Origin: Gammaproteobacteria bacterium
Lineage (GTDB): Bacteria > Pseudomonadota > Gammaproteobacteria > Steroidobacterales > JABDKV01
NCBI GenBank assembly: GCA_029862165.1
Contig: JAOTXU010000010.1
Span: 44,346 to 108,345 of the forward strand
Reading direction: 5' to 3'
DNA: 64,000 nt
Below the pieces are notes generated by a model, which was not told the DNA's origin, made no database searches, and was given only the letters and a program-made list of their open reading frames with translations. Below are positions 8,477 through 17,712 of the stretch, one piece after another; within the stretch, counting starts at the first letter, position 1, and every line of letters starts with the position of its first letter. The position numbers and the translations under genes were made by a program.

Positions 8477-9397
8477 TCAAGTCGTATAGCGAGGTTGCCG
8501 GCGACCCTTGGGGAGGCGTCCCAAGCGGCTGGCCGGCTCACGGCCCATCGTTTTTGTGATGAATCGGCCGGCTGCTATCAGCAAGTCGAGGTCGATACCG
8601 GTTTCAATTTCCATCCCGTGCAACATGTAGACCAGGTCCTCAGTGGCCAGATTGCCGCTGGCGCCTTCGGCGTATGGACAACCACCCAAGCCCGCAACGG
8701 ATGCATCCACTGTCGTAACGCCGTATTCCAGACAGGCCAACACGTTGGCCAGCGCCTGTCCGCGTGTGTCGTGGAAATGTACTGCCACCTGATCTAAACC
8801 TATGTGTTGAGTGACGGCATCGAGCAATCTGCGCGCGCGTAGTGGCGTGCCGATGCCAATTGTGTCCCCCAGCGAAATCTCATAACAACCGAGCTGAAAC
8901 AGATCCCGCGCAACTATGCCTACGGTTGCCGGATCGATTGCGCCCTCATAAGGGCAACCCAGTACACAGGACACATAGCCACGGATAGCGATGTTTTCGC
9001 TGGTCGCGACAGCGGCCACTTTTTCCAGCCGCTGAAACGCTTTCGCTATAGATGCATTGATATTTTTCTGATTGAAAGTTTCCGAGGCGGCGTTAAAAAT
9101 GGCAATGGTTTTCGCTCCAGCTTCCAACGCGCGTTCCATGCCGCGCTCGTTTGGAACCAGCACCGGATATACGACATCTTTTTTCTGCTCGATATGCGTG
9201 TATACATCCGTGGCATCAGCAAGTTGCGGGATCCATGCCGGGCTGACAAAACTGCTTACCTCGATGCAACTCAGGCCTGTGTCGGACAAGCGGTTAACGA
9301 ACTCGATCTTAATTGGCGTTGCCACGGGTTCAGGCTCGTTTTGCAAACCGTCACGAGGTCCGACTTCAACCACAGTTACACGCCCTGGCAGATTCAT
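8477..9397 (-). CDS. mvaB: Hydroxymethylglutaryl-CoA lyase
   Basis: Cleaves HMG-CoA to acetyl-CoA and acetoacetate, the last leucine-specific step. The DRE-TIM metallolyase barrel opens with VEVGPRDGLQNE (Asp and Arg metal/catalytic residues). It continues with the SSFVSPAWIPQ segment, VSCVLGCPYEG, SLGDTIGIGTP, HFHDTRGQALAN with metal-binding histidines, and GLGGCPYAEGASGNLATED, the HMG-CoA lyase signature with its active-site cysteine. About 306 residues. The open frame extends upstream into the carboxylase gene. The ATG at 9397 gives the family-standard start and leaves 7 bp to the preceding stop. Confidence 0.96.
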   Translation of the reverse strand: MNLPGRVTVVEVGPRDGLQNEPEPVATPIKIEFVNRLSDTGLSCIEVSSFVSPAWIPQLADATDVYTHIEQKKDVVYPVLVPNERGMERALEAGAKTIAIFNAASETFNQKNINASIAKAFQRLEKVAAVATSENIAIRGYVSCVLGCPYEGAIDPATVGIVARDLFQLGCYEISLGDTIGIGTPLRARRLLDAVTQHIGLDQVAVHFHDTRGQALANVLACLEYGVTTVDASVAGLGGCPYAEGASGNLATEDLVYMLHGMEIETGIDLDLLIAAGRFITKTMGREPASRLGRLPKGRRQPRYTT

Positions 9398-9404
9398 TTG
9401 TTGC

Positions 9405-11396
9405 TCACGCGGCGTCTTCCCGATCGGGCTCGATTTCGACCAGAGGAACTTCGGCGTCAACCATGTCGCCTTCCTGATACAGGATTTTTTCTATTCTTCC
9501 GTTTGACCGGGCCTGCACTGTGAATTCCATTTTCATGCCCTCCAGTATCACCAGTGCTTGGCCTTTTTGCACTTGATCACCGGCAGCCACTTTGATCGCC
9601 ACTATCCGTCCCGGCATGGGCGAACCCGGATGGGCGGCCTCGTCGGTGCCATCCACACCGGGCGGGTAGGGATGTTGTAACGATATCGTCGTGGCTCGAT
9701 CACCGTTGGCGATCACCAGTGTGTCGCCATGCCTTAACACGCTGACCGCCGCGCTGCGTTGAGGAGATTCGATAATCAGCCGTTCGGAGCCGGCTTCTTT
9801 GGCCCAGAAACTCAGGTTTTCGTTGTCCTTTAGCATGGTATAGCGACCATTTGCGCCGGCAATATCGACAGTGATGGCCTGTTGTCCACGCGCACGCAAA
9901 ACCAGCCGATTGCGTGTGCGGCCATTTGCCTGCCAACCGTCGGCTATGTCCCATGGGGAACCCGCGTAAAGCGATCGTTTCTCTCGTGCCTGCATTTCTG
10001 AGACGGCTGCCGCTGCATAGGTAAGGCTGTCCGGTTTCTCATCCTGGAGTAGTTGAGCAAGATTCTCGTCTATATAGCCCGTGTGAGCCTCGCCGGCAGC
10101 GAACACCGCATCGGCGGCGATGCGTCGTAATAACGGCAGGTTGGTCATCGGCCCAAAAATGGCGGTTTGCGCCAGCGACAGCCGCAGTCGTGCGAGCGCA
10201 GCCTGCCGGTCGGCACCGGAACAAATGAGTTTGGCAATCATCGGGTCGTAATAGATGCTGACAACGTCACCGTCCTCAAATCCGCTGTCGAGACGCACTC
10301 CTTCATCCTCAGTAGCGTGAGCAAAGCGATGGATGCGTCCGGTAGACGGCAGAAAATCCTGGTCCGGGTTTTCGGCGTATATTCGCGCTTCGATTGCGTG
10401 GCCCCGGCTTTTAATTTGTTTCTGTTGCAGTGGCAGTTGTTCGCCCGCGGCGACTCGTAGCTGCCATTCGACCAGATCCAGCCCGGTTGTGAGCTCGCTA
10501 ACCGGGTGCTCGACCTGTAACCGAGTGTTCATCTCCAGAAAATAGAATTGGCGTTGCGCATCGACCATAAATTCAATCGTGCCGGCATTGCGATAGGCTA
10601 CCGCCCGGGCCGCCGCGATCGCAGCCTGGCCCATTTTTTCGCGTAGTGCCTGATCGAGAAAGGGTGAAGGGCTTTCTTCGATAATTTTTTGATAACGGCG
10701 TTGGATCGAACACTCGCGTTCGTACAGGTGAACGATATTTCCGTCATTGTCACCAAAAACCTGAAATTCTATGTGGCGCGGCGTGTCGAGATATTTTTCC
10801 AGTAACAAACGGTCGTCGCCAAACGCATTTTGTGCTTCGCGTCGAGCACCAACAACGGCTTCCGCAACTTCATTGACGCTGCCTGCAATACGCATGCCCT
10901 TGCCGCCACCACCGGCGCTGGCCTTTACTAGCAACGGAAAACCGATACGTGTTGCCTCGGTCGCAAGTTTGTCGTCTGACTGGTCTGTGCCGTGATAGCC
11001 GGGAATGGTAGGAACACCGGCCGACTCCATGAGTTTTTTTGCGGCAGCCTTCGAACCCATTCGTGCGATTGTGTCAGGCGTCGGACCGATAAAAATCACA
11101 CCAGCTTGCTGGCATGCCTGCGCGAAGTCAGCGTTTTCGGAAAGGAAACCGTAGCCGGGATGAATTGCGCGTGCGCCAGTTTGCCGCGCCGCATCCAAAA
11201 TTGTCGAAATTGACAAATACGATTCCGTTGGTGGCGCGGCACCAATATGAATAGCTTCGTCCGCGATGCGCACGTGTCGTGCTCCGGCGTCTGCATCGGA
11301 ATAGACAGCAACAGTGCCAACACCCAGCTTGCGGCAGCTTTGAATGATGCGGCAGGCTATTTCGCCTCGGTTGGCAATCAGTACTTTTTCAAGCAT
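9405..11396 (-). CDS. liuD: Methylcrotonyl-CoA carboxylase, biotin-carrying alpha subunit
   Basis: Biotin carboxylase plus biotin carrier in one chain of 663 residues. It supplies carboxybiotin to the LiuB subunit for carboxylation of 3-methylcrotonyl-CoA. The N-terminal carboxylase domain (about 1-450) shows LIANRGEIACRI, GYGFLSENADFA, the glycine-rich GGGGKGMR ATP loop, ERECSIQRRYQKIIEE and EMNTRLQVEHPVSE. The C-terminal biotinyl domain (about 595-655) has the acceptor lysine near residue 622 in a LEGMKMEF context, where AMKM is the more usual form. A linker of about 130 residues (the BT-like region) separates them. Separation from liuB by liuC is the order LiuB-LiuC-LiuD common in proteobacterial leucine clusters. 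Confidence 0.95.
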   Translation of the reverse strand: MLEKVLIANRGEIACRIIQSCRKLGVGTVAVYSDADAGARHVRIADEAIHIGAAPPTESYLSISTILDAARQTGARAIHPGYGFLSENADFAQACQQAGVIFIGPTPDTIARMGSKAAAKKLMESAGVPTIPGYHGTDQSDDKLATEATRIGFPLLVKASAGGGGKGMRIAGSVNEVAEAVVGARREAQNAFGDDRLLLEKYLDTPRHIEFQVFGDNDGNIVHLYERECSIQRRYQKIIEESPSPFLDQALREKMGQAAIAAARAVAYRNAGTIEFMVDAQRQFYFLEMNTRLQVEHPVSELTTGLDLVEWQLRVAAGEQLPLQQKQIKSRGHAIEARIYAENPDQDFLPSTGRIHRFAHATEDEGVRLDSGFEDGDVVSIYYDPMIAKLICSGADRQAALARLRLSLAQTAIFGPMTNLPLLRRIAADAVFAAGEAHTGYIDENLAQLLQDEKPDSLTYAAAAVSEMQAREKRSLYAGSPWDIADGWQANGRTRNRLVLRARGQQAITVDIAGANGRYTMLKDNENLSFWAKEAGSERLIIESPQRSAAVSVLRHGDTLVIANGDRATTISLQHPYPPGVDGTDEAAHPGSPMPGRIVAIKVAAGDQVQKGQALVILEGMKMEFTVQARSNGRIEKILYQEGDMVDAEVPLVEIEPDREDAA

Positions 11397-11437
11397 GTCA
11401 CGGACACTTTCTAAAAATGTATTCTATCGTGACTGGC

Positions 11438-11454
11438 AGGGGCGAGCAGCCCCT
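11438..11454 (-). other. Intercistronic GC hairpin between liuC and liuD
   Basis: AGGGGC and GCCCCT form a perfect 6-bp stem with a 5-base loop, in the 74-bp spacer between liuD and liuC. In the direction of transcription it lies after the liuD stop would be expected from the other strand. In fact transcription runs from liuC toward liuD, so the stem precedes liuD. There is no T-run after it in that direction. A TAGAAT box downstream of it, before the liuD start, could be a weak internal promoter. Confidence 0.35.
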
Positions 11455-11470
11455 TGTGTGGACGGTTTGT

Positions 11471-12262
11471 TTAGTGCTCCCAGCTGGGGCTGCGTTTTTC
11501 CAGAAAGGCTCCCAGACCTTCCTGGCCTTCGGGCGATACCCGGATCTGCGCGATGATCTCGGCGGTGCGCCGTGAAATCGTCTGATTCGATGAACGATCG
11601 GTATGACTGACCAGCGCGATCAATTCCTTGCTCTCCCGCAGTGCCATTGGACCGCCTTTTAATAACAGCGATACGATATGGCCAACGTTGTGATCCAGTC
11701 CTTCGGCCTCGACAGTTTCATGTATCAACCCCAGACTGAGCGCATGAGCAGCGTTAAATCGTTCTCCGGTGAGCATATAGCGTCGTGACTGTCGCACGCC
11801 CAATGCTGCAATGACATACGGTGAGATCACGGCGGGTACCAACCCCAGCCGGACTTCGCTCAGCGCAAAACTTGCATCGTTAGCGGCAATACCAATATCG
11901 CAACATGCAACGAGCCCGACACCGCCGCCGAAAGCACTGCCGTTGATTCTGGCAACGGTGGGTTTGCCCAATGAATTCAATACGGACATGAGTTCGGCCA
12001 GTCGTAAGGCATCTTCGTAGTTCTGACCGGCGTCTAGTCCGGCTGTTTTTTTCATCCAGCCGACGTCGCCGCCGCTACAAAAAGCGTCACCGCTACCGGT
12101 AAGGATGATTACGCGTACCGCCGGATCGCGATCGGCCTTGAGGAGGAGGCCGGTCAGTAGTGCGATCAGGGTGTCATCAAATGCGTTGCGCACCTCTGGC
12201 CTGTTCAGGGTCAGAGTAAGCACTCCATCGCCATTTAACTCCTGTAGGATAGACTCCGCCAT
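11471..12262 (-). CDS. liuC: Enoyl-CoA hydratase, probable methylglutaconyl-CoA hydratase
   Basis: Crotonase-fold protein, about 263 residues, placed between the two carboxylase subunits where LiuC hydrates 3-methylglutaconyl-CoA to HMG-CoA. It shows LTLNRPEVRNAFDD, the oxyanion-hole segments GDAFCSGGDVGWM (first) and NGSAFGGGVGLVACCDIGIA (second), the catalytic glutamate region FALSEVRLGLVPAVISPYV, and the LGLIHE helix. These suit a hydratase rather than an isomerase. The ATG at 12262 is preferred. A TTG seven codons upstream is in frame but has no better ribosome site. The specific substrate is inferred from operon position and not from the sequence alone. Confidence 0.93.
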   Translation of the reverse strand: MAESILQELNGDGVLTLTLNRPEVRNAFDDTLIALLTGLLLKADRDPAVRVIILTGSGDAFCSGGDVGWMKKTAGLDAGQNYEDALRLAELMSVLNSLGKPTVARINGSAFGGGVGLVACCDIGIAANDASFALSEVRLGLVPAVISPYVIAALGVRQSRRYMLTGERFNAAHALSLGLIHETVEAEGLDHNVGHIVSLLLKGGPMALRESKELIALVSHTDRSSNQTISRRTAEIIAQIRVSPEGQEGLGAFLEKRSPSWEH

Positions 12263-12309
12263 CGCTTTTGCCCGGTGCCCCAATAGCCTGAGTATAGTTG
12301 GCCTGCCGG

Positions 12310-13917
12310 CTACATGCGGAAGACCCCGTAATTGGGGGCTGGGGTGTCTGGAGAGTTGCTTGCAGTGGCGATGCCAAACCCGAGAACTCGTCTGGTATCA
12401 ATAGGATCGATCAGCCCATCGTCCCAAAGTCTGGCGGTGGCATAGTACGGGTGTCCCTGCTGTTCATAGCGTTCACGAATAGTGTCCCGGTAGGCAGCCT
12501 CATCGGACTCGGACCAGGTCTCGGAGCGCGCTTCGGCATTGTCCCGCTTGACGGTCGCCAATACCGACGCTGCCTGCTCGCCGCCCATTACCGATATGCG
12601 GGCGTTAGGCCACATCCACAGGAAGCGACCGCCATAAGCTCGGCCACACATGGCGTAGTTACCCGCTCCGAAAGAACCGCCGATGACGACCGTAAACTTT
12701 GGCACCGTGCTACAAGCGACGGCATTTACCATCTTGGCGCCATCCTTGGCGATACCGGAGTGCTCGTATTTTTGTCCAACCATAAATCCGGTGATATTTT
12801 GCAGGAATACCAGTGGAATACGACGACTGTTGCAAAGCTGTATGAAATGCGTGCCTTTTAGAGCGGATTCAGAAAACAGGATGCCGTTGTTGGCGACGAT
12901 CCCGACTGGGAAGCCATAGAGGTGAGCGAATCCACACACCAGAGACTTGCCATACAACGGTTTGAATTCCTGAAACTCTGAAGCGTCAACAATGCGACCG
13001 ATGATCTCGCGGATTTCGAACGGATAGCGCGCATCACGCGGTACCACGCCATATATCTCCGATGCATCCAGTAACGGTTCACGCGCCGGACGCGGTGCTT
13101 GTGGTGCCGGTCCGCGTGCAAGGCTGGCGCAGATATCCCGGGCAATTTGTATCGCGTGGGCATCGTTTTCAGCCAGGTGGTCGGTGACGCCGGACGTGCG
13201 GCAATGCACGTCGCCGCCACCCAGTGTTTCTGCATCCACTATTTCACCGGTTGCCGCTTTAACCAGCGGTGGGCCACCGAGGAAAATGGTGCCCTGATTA
13301 CGCACGATGATGGCTTCGTCACACATCGCAGGCACATAAGCGCCTCCGGCCGTGCAGGAACCCATTACAACCGCGATTTGCGGGATACCGCGCGCTGACA
13401 TGCGCGCTTGGTTGTAGAAGATTCGGCCAAAGTGTTCGCGGTCGGGAAACACTTCATCTTGTAACGGCAAAAACGCCCCACCCGAATCCACCAGATAGAT
13501 GCAGGGCAGCCGATTTTCGCTGGCGATCTCCTGTGCCCGCAGATGTTTCTTGACGGTGATGGGAAAATACGTGCCGCCTTTTACCGTGGCATCGTTGGCA
13601 ACCACCATAACCTCGCGTCCATCGACCCGGCCGATGCCGGTGATAATGCCGGCACAAGGTGCCTGGTTGTCGTAGAGACCATCAGCGGCAAGTGATGACA
13701 GCTCCAGGAAGGGACTGCCCGAATCCAGCAGAGCGTCGATACGATCGCGTGGCAGCAGTTTTTCTCGAGACAAGTGTTTTTGTCTGGCGCGCTCACCACC
13801 GCCTTGCGCGGCACGGGATACCTGCTGCGCGAGATCAGCTACCAGCGCGCGCATGTGCTTGGCGTTGTCCTGGAACTCCGCGGCATGCGTATCGACGTTG
13901 CTGGCAAGAGTGGGCAT
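12310..13917 (-). CDS. liuB: Methylcrotonyl-CoA carboxylase, carboxyltransferase beta subunit
   Basis: Acetyl-CoA carboxylase-type carboxyltransferase of 535 residues, the usual LiuB length. It transfers CO2 from LiuD biotin to 3-methylcrotonyl-CoA. N-terminal half: [45 protein letters not shown] and the [23 protein letters not shown] segment. C-terminal half: [32 protein letters not shown] and [17 protein letters not shown]. The open frame begins at 13941, overlapping the thiolase gene, but the ATG at 13917 has an AGGGG site 9 bp upstream. It also gives the family N-terminus with a THAAEF motif, so I use it. Confidence 0.96.
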   Translation of the reverse strand: MPTLASNVDTHAAEFQDNAKHMRALVADLAQQVSRAAQGGGERARQKHLSREKLLPRDRIDALLDSGSPFLELSSLAADGLYDNQAPCAGIITGIGRVDGREVMVVANDATVKGGTYFPITVKKHLRAQEIASENRLPCIYLVDSGGAFLPLQDEVFPDREHFGRIFYNQARMSARGIPQIAVVMGSCTAGGAYVPAMCDEAIIVRNQGTIFLGGPPLVKAATGEIVDAETLGGGDVHCRTSGVTDHLAENDAHAIQIARDICASLARGPAPQAPRPAREPLLDASEIYGVVPRDARYPFEIREIIGRIVDASEFQEFKPLYGKSLVCGFAHLYGFPVGIVANNGILFSESALKGTHFIQLCNSRRIPLVFLQNITGFMVGQKYEHSGIAKDGAKMVNAVACSTVPKFTVVIGGSFGAGNYAMCGRAYGGRFLWMWPNARISVMGGEQAASVLATVKRDNAEARSETWSESDEAAYRDTIRERYEQQGHPYYATARLWDDGLIDPIDTRRVLGFGIATASNSPDTPAPNYGVFRM

Positions 13918-13933
13918 CGAAATATTCCCCTGG

Positions 13934-15124
13934 TCAGCCATCCTTGTGGATCAGGCCCAATGCCAGGCCTTCACCGCCGCCGATACACAACGACGCAATG
14001 CCGCGACCGGCATGTCGTTGGTTCATGGCGTATGCCAGTGTAACAATCATACGAGCACCGGTGGCACCAATTGGATGTCCCAGTGCGCAGGCGCCACCGT
14101 TGACGTTCACCCGATCAATACTCAGACCCAAATCTCGCATGGCGCCAAGCGTTACGACCGCGAAGGCTTCGTTGATTTCATAAAGATCGATACTTCCGGG
14201 CGCCCAGTTCAATTTATCGAGCAGTGCAGCGATGGAATGTTGTGGTGCAGTCGTAAACCACTCCGGAGCCTGCGCGTGGCCGGCGTGGCCTGCGATTGTG
14301 GCAAGTGGCAAGAGCCTGCGTTCATTCGCAACGCTTTCGCTCATCAATACCAGTGCCGCAGCGCCGTCCGAAATAGACGATGAACTGGCGGCCGTCACGG
14401 TACCGCCTTCGGGTCTAAAAGCCGGGCGCATAGTCGGGATTTTTTCCAGATCGCAGCGGTAGGGTTCTTCATCGGTTTCGACTAGCGTCTCGCTGCGCCG
14501 GCTCTTAACCAGCACCGGTATGATCTCGTCTTTAAACGCACCGGATTCACTCGCCTCACGCGCACGTAATACCGATTGTCGGGCGAAGTCGTCCTGCTCC
14601 ATGCGCGTCATTCGATATTTGTCGACCGTGGCCTCAGCGTAGTAGCCCATCATCTCGCCGTCATAGGGATTTTGCAGACCATCGTAGAACATGTGATCAA
14701 TGACCTGCTGATGGCCCATACGCATTCCCGAACGTGCATTCGGTAGCAAGTAGGGCGCCAGGCTCATAGACTCCATCCCCCCGGCAACCACAATCTCCGC
14801 CGAGCCGGCCCGGATAAGGTCGCTTGCGAGCGTTACGGCTTTCATGCCGGAGCCACAAACTTTGTTGACTGTGGTGCAACCCACACTATTGGGCACACCT
14901 GCCGCCAGCGCTGCCTGCCGGGCCGGTGCTTGTCCAACACCCGCGGGCAATACGCATCCCATGATAACTTCGCTGACTTCTTCACCGCCTACGCTGGCGG
15001 AGTCCAGAGCCGCTGCGATAGCTCGTGCACCGAGTTCGGGCGCCGGCACCGTGGACAGCGCCCCCTGGAATGTCCCGATGGGCGTGCGTTTGGCGCTGAC
15101 GATCACAATATTGTCGTCATTCAT
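13934..15124 (-). CDS. Acetyl-CoA C-acyltransferase (thiolase)
   Basis: Thiolase of 396 residues that most likely cleaves the acetoacetyl-CoA made by AacS to two acetyl-CoA. It could also run in the condensing direction. The acylated cysteine is C90 in [35 protein letters not shown] and the second cysteine in [10 protein letters not shown] (about residue 380) complete the active site. The biosynthetic-type short CIGGGxG motif and the tetramerisation-loop region point to an acetoacetyl-CoA thiolase, though a beta-ketoacyl thiolase of broader range is possible. GAGG sits 7 bp before the ATG. It lies between liuB and liuA, and its stop lies 16 bp before the liuB start. Confidence 0.93.
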   Translation of the reverse strand: MNDDNIVIVSAKRTPIGTFQGALSTVPAPELGARAIAAALDSASVGGEEVSEVIMGCVLPAGVGQAPARQAALAAGVPNSVGCTTVNKVCGSGMKAVTLASDLIRAGSAEIVVAGGMESMSLAPYLLPNARSGMRMGHQQVIDHMFYDGLQNPYDGEMMGYYAEATVDKYRMTRMEQDDFARQSVLRAREASESGAFKDEIIPVLVKSRRSETLVETDEEPYRCDLEKIPTMRPAFRPEGGTVTAASSSSISDGAAALVLMSESVANERRLLPLATIAGHAGHAQAPEWFTTAPQHSIAALLDKLNWAPGSIDLYEINEAFAVVTLGAMRDLGLSIDRVNVNGGACALGHPIGATGARMIVTLAYAMNQRHAGRGIASLCIGGGEGLALGLIHKDG

Positions 15125-15192
15125 CTTTTTGCCTCGTAATAGTGAGTCGCCATCGCGGGTAACGACTGATAATGCCGGGTTTGCGAATCAGG

Positions 15193-16368
15193 TCAACCGT
15201 CACTGCTTTGATCGTGACGGAACAACTCCCGTCCGATCAGCATGCGTCGGATTTCACTTGTACCCGCACCGATCTCGTAGAGCTTTGCGTCGCGTAACAA
15301 TCGACCGGTTGGGTATTCGTTAATATAGCCGTTGCCACCGAGGCACTGGATGGCCTCCAGCGCGACCTGTACCGCCGATTGAGATGCCAGCAGCAGAACC
15401 GCGGCAGCATCCTGTCGGGTTGGTTCGCCACGATCAAACTGTTCCGCCGTGCGATAGGCGAATGCCCGGGAGGCCTGTAAAGCCGTATACATGTCGGCCA
15501 GCTTTCCCTGCATCATGCCAAAGCTGCCGATCGGCCGCCCGAATTGTTTGCGTTCCTGCACATAGGGCAATACTGCGTCCATGCACGCCTGCATGATACC
15601 GATGGGGCCACCTGACAGAACCAGACGTTCTGAATCGAGCCCCTTCATCAATATATAAACACCGCGATCGATATCTCCCAATCGGTTTTCGTCCGGTATT
15701 TCACAGTCCACAAAGACGTGCTCCGACGTGTTTGAGCCACGCATGCCAAGTTTGTCCAGTTTTTGCGCCGTGCTGAAGCCTTTCATGCCTTTTTCAACGA
15801 TGAACGCAGTCATCGCACGGGAACCGGCATCGACGGGTGCTGTACGCATATAGACCAGCACAACATCTGCTTCGGGACCATTGGTGATCCACATCTTGGA
15901 GCCGTTTGCGATCCAACGATCGCCATGTTTTTCAGCTCGGCAGCTCATGGAGCCCACGACGTCCGATCCGGCGCCCGGTTCGGACATCGCCAGCGCACCG
16001 ACGTATTCACCAGACACAAGTTTGGGTATAAAACGCTGTCGTTGCGTCTCATTAGCATTGAGGTAGAGATTATTCAGGCAAAGATTTGAGTGCGCACCAT
16101 AGGAAAGACCAATCGATGCTGAGCCGCGGGATATTTCCTCCATTGCGATGGTATGGCCAAGGTAGCCAACATCCGAACCACCGTATAGCTCGGGCACAGT
16201 CATGCCCAACAGGCCCATTTCACCCAGACGCCGCCACAACTTGTGCGGAAAGACATTGTCCTCGTCTACTTTTGCAGCAATAGGCGCGATTTCGGCATCG
16301 ACAAAACGCCGCGTGGCTTCACGCAGCATGTCGATATCGTCGTTTACCCGGGTATTGAATTCAGCCAC
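15193..16368 (-). CDS. liuA: Isovaleryl-CoA dehydrogenase
   Basis: FAD-dependent acyl-CoA dehydrogenase, 391 residues, that oxidises isovaleryl-CoA to 3-methylcrotonyl-CoA and hands electrons to ETF. Family motifs are AMSEPGAGSDVVGSM, KMWITNGPEADVV, GSNTSEHVFVD and QVALEAIQCLGGNGYINEYP. The catalytic glutamate is the one in LDSERLVLSGGP. The C-terminal position where straight-chain dehydrogenases place it reads YEIGAGTSEIRR, without an acidic residue at the key point. That arrangement is the isovaleryl-CoA dehydrogenase type. It starts with GTG preceded by TGAGG at good spacing and lies 7 bp after the leucine dehydrogenase stop. Confidence 0.95.
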   Translation of the reverse strand: MAEFNTRVNDDIDMLREATRRFVDAEIAPIAAKVDEDNVFPHKLWRRLGEMGLLGMTVPELYGGSDVGYLGHTIAMEEISRGSASIGLSYGAHSNLCLNNLYLNANETQRQRFIPKLVSGEYVGALAMSEPGAGSDVVGSMSCRAEKHGDRWIANGSKMWITNGPEADVVLVYMRTAPVDAGSRAMTAFIVEKGMKGFSTAQKLDKLGMRGSNTSEHVFVDCEIPDENRLGDIDRGVYILMKGLDSERLVLSGGPIGIMQACMDAVLPYVQERKQFGRPIGSFGMMQGKLADMYTALQASRAFAYRTAEQFDRGEPTRQDAAAVLLLASQSAVQVALEAIQCLGGNGYINEYPTGRLLRDAKLYEIGAGTSEIRRMLIGRELFRHDQSSDG

Positions 16369-16375
16369 CGCGACC

Positions 16376-17491
16376 TCAGTGATGACTGGTTTTGGGCGTG
16401 CGCCCGGACAAACGGTCTTTGAAGCGTTTTGTATATGGCATACGTATCGTATTGATTGCGCGAATACGTTCTTCCGCCATCCGGTTTCCCGCCTGCCATG
16501 TCGGTATCTGGTCGCGTTCAGCGATGCGAAACAGATTTTCCATTATCGCGTAAATTGAACTGACAGCCTGGTATGCACGTTCACGATTGTAACCCTGTAA
16601 TTCGATAGCAACGTTTATCAGCCCACCGGCATTAATTACATAGTCGGGCGCGTAAAGAATGCCTCTATCTTCCAGCGCTGTACCCCATTGCTCTGATTCC
16701 AGCTGATTGTTGGAGCTGCCGGCGACGATTTCGCATCTCAGTCTGGGCACCGTGTCGGCGTTTATGACGGCGCCGAGCGCACAAGGCACAAAGACTTTGG
16801 CATCGACGTCATAAATTTCTTCCAATGGCACAGCTTCGGCACCGTAATCCTCTACGGCCTGCGCTACGCGATCCTCATTAATGTCGCAAGTGAAAATTTT
16901 CGCGCCTTCTTTGGCGAGCATCTTGATGACATTGCCGCCGACGCTGCCGGCACCCTGAACGGCAAACGAGATACCTGACACGTTCGGTGCACCGTATAGC
17001 TTATTGAGACAGGCCTTGATTCCCTGCACCGTGCCAAAGGCTGTAAACGGTGAGGGGTCACCGCTGCCGCCGTGCACCGGATGAACACCTACGACACGAT
17101 CGGTTTCCTGGAAGATGTATTCCATATCCTCCACAGTGGTGCCGACGTCTTCCGCGGTGATATAGCGGCCACCGAGTGAGCCAATAAAACGGCCCAGTGC
17201 TCTGAATAACGCCTCGCTCTTGTCTTTTTTTGGATCGCCAATCAGGACCGCTTTGCCGCCACCGAGATTCAAACCCGCAACCGCCGCCTTGTAGGTCATA
17301 CCGCGGGATAATCGCAACACATCATTCAGCGCATCATCTTCGCTGGCATAGGGCCACATGCGTAATCCGCCGAGCGCGGGACCGAGGAGTGTGCTGTGTA
17401 TCGCAACGATGGCCTTAAGCCCGGTATCGGCATGGTTAAAAAAAACCACTTGCTCGTGCCCGCGCGTCGCTATCGTTTCGAATACATTCAC
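16376..17491 (-). CDS. Leucine dehydrogenase (Glu/Leu/Phe/Val family)
   Basis: NAD-dependent amino-acid dehydrogenase of 371 residues that deaminates leucine (and probably valine and isoleucine) to the 2-oxo acid at the head of the catabolic operon. It shows GPALGGLRMWPY, the substrate lysine in SRGMTYKAAVAGL, the catalytic lysine in NLGGGKAVLIGDP, TAEDVGTT and the VQGAGSVGGNVIKML dinucleotide fold. It starts with GTG with a strong GGAGG 7 bp upstream. An ATG nearby is out of frame. It is the first gene of the run, facing icmF across 221 bp. The branched-chain oxo-acid dehydrogenase needed next is not in the window. Leucine preference is inferred from its neighbours. Confidence 0.92.
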   Translation of the reverse strand: MNVFETIATRGHEQVVFFNHADTGLKAIVAIHSTLLGPALGGLRMWPYASEDDALNDVLRLSRGMTYKAAVAGLNLGGGKAVLIGDPKKDKSEALFRALGRFIGSLGGRYITAEDVGTTVEDMEYIFQETDRVVGVHPVHGGSGDPSPFTAFGTVQGIKACLNKLYGAPNVSGISFAVQGAGSVGGNVIKMLAKEGAKIFTCDINEDRVAQAVEDYGAEAVPLEEIYDVDAKVFVPCALGAVINADTVPRLRCEIVAGSSNNQLESEQWGTALEDRGILYAPDYVINAGGLINVAIELQGYNRERAYQAVSSIYAIMENLFRIAERDQIPTWQAGNRMAEERIRAINTIRMPYTKRFKDRLSGRTPKTSHH

Positions 17492-17606
17492 TTGTGTTCC
17501 TCCAATGATCGCCAGTGGGCTGTGGTGGTCTTCCCAGTCAATTGTGCATCCGTCATTAGCGCTCGCGGTTGCGGGCGGGGCGGATAGCAGTCCTGGGAGG
17601 GCTGCC

Positions 17607-17626
17607 CCGCCGTGATGTAACGGCGG
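17607..17626. promoter_or_regulatory. Inverted repeat CCGCCGT-N6-ACGGCGG between divergent promoters
   Basis: The 221-bp space between leucine dehydrogenase and icmF holds back-to-back promoter elements. A consensus -10 TATAAT lies on the minus strand at 17631-17636, and TATACT lies on the plus strand at 17664-17669. Neither has a good -35. The perfect 7-bp inverted repeat lies just downstream of the minus-strand -10, over the expected start of the leucine operon, and about 40-60 bp upstream of the icmF -10. That position suits an operator controlling both units. It could instead form a hairpin in the leader RNA. Confidence 0.5.
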
Positions 17627-17712
17627 CAGGATTATAGCCCGGATATTGCTTACCGGTCTGGTTTATACTGCTATGCATCATTCCCGGCCAACACAGCCTA
17701 AACCGGATCTCA

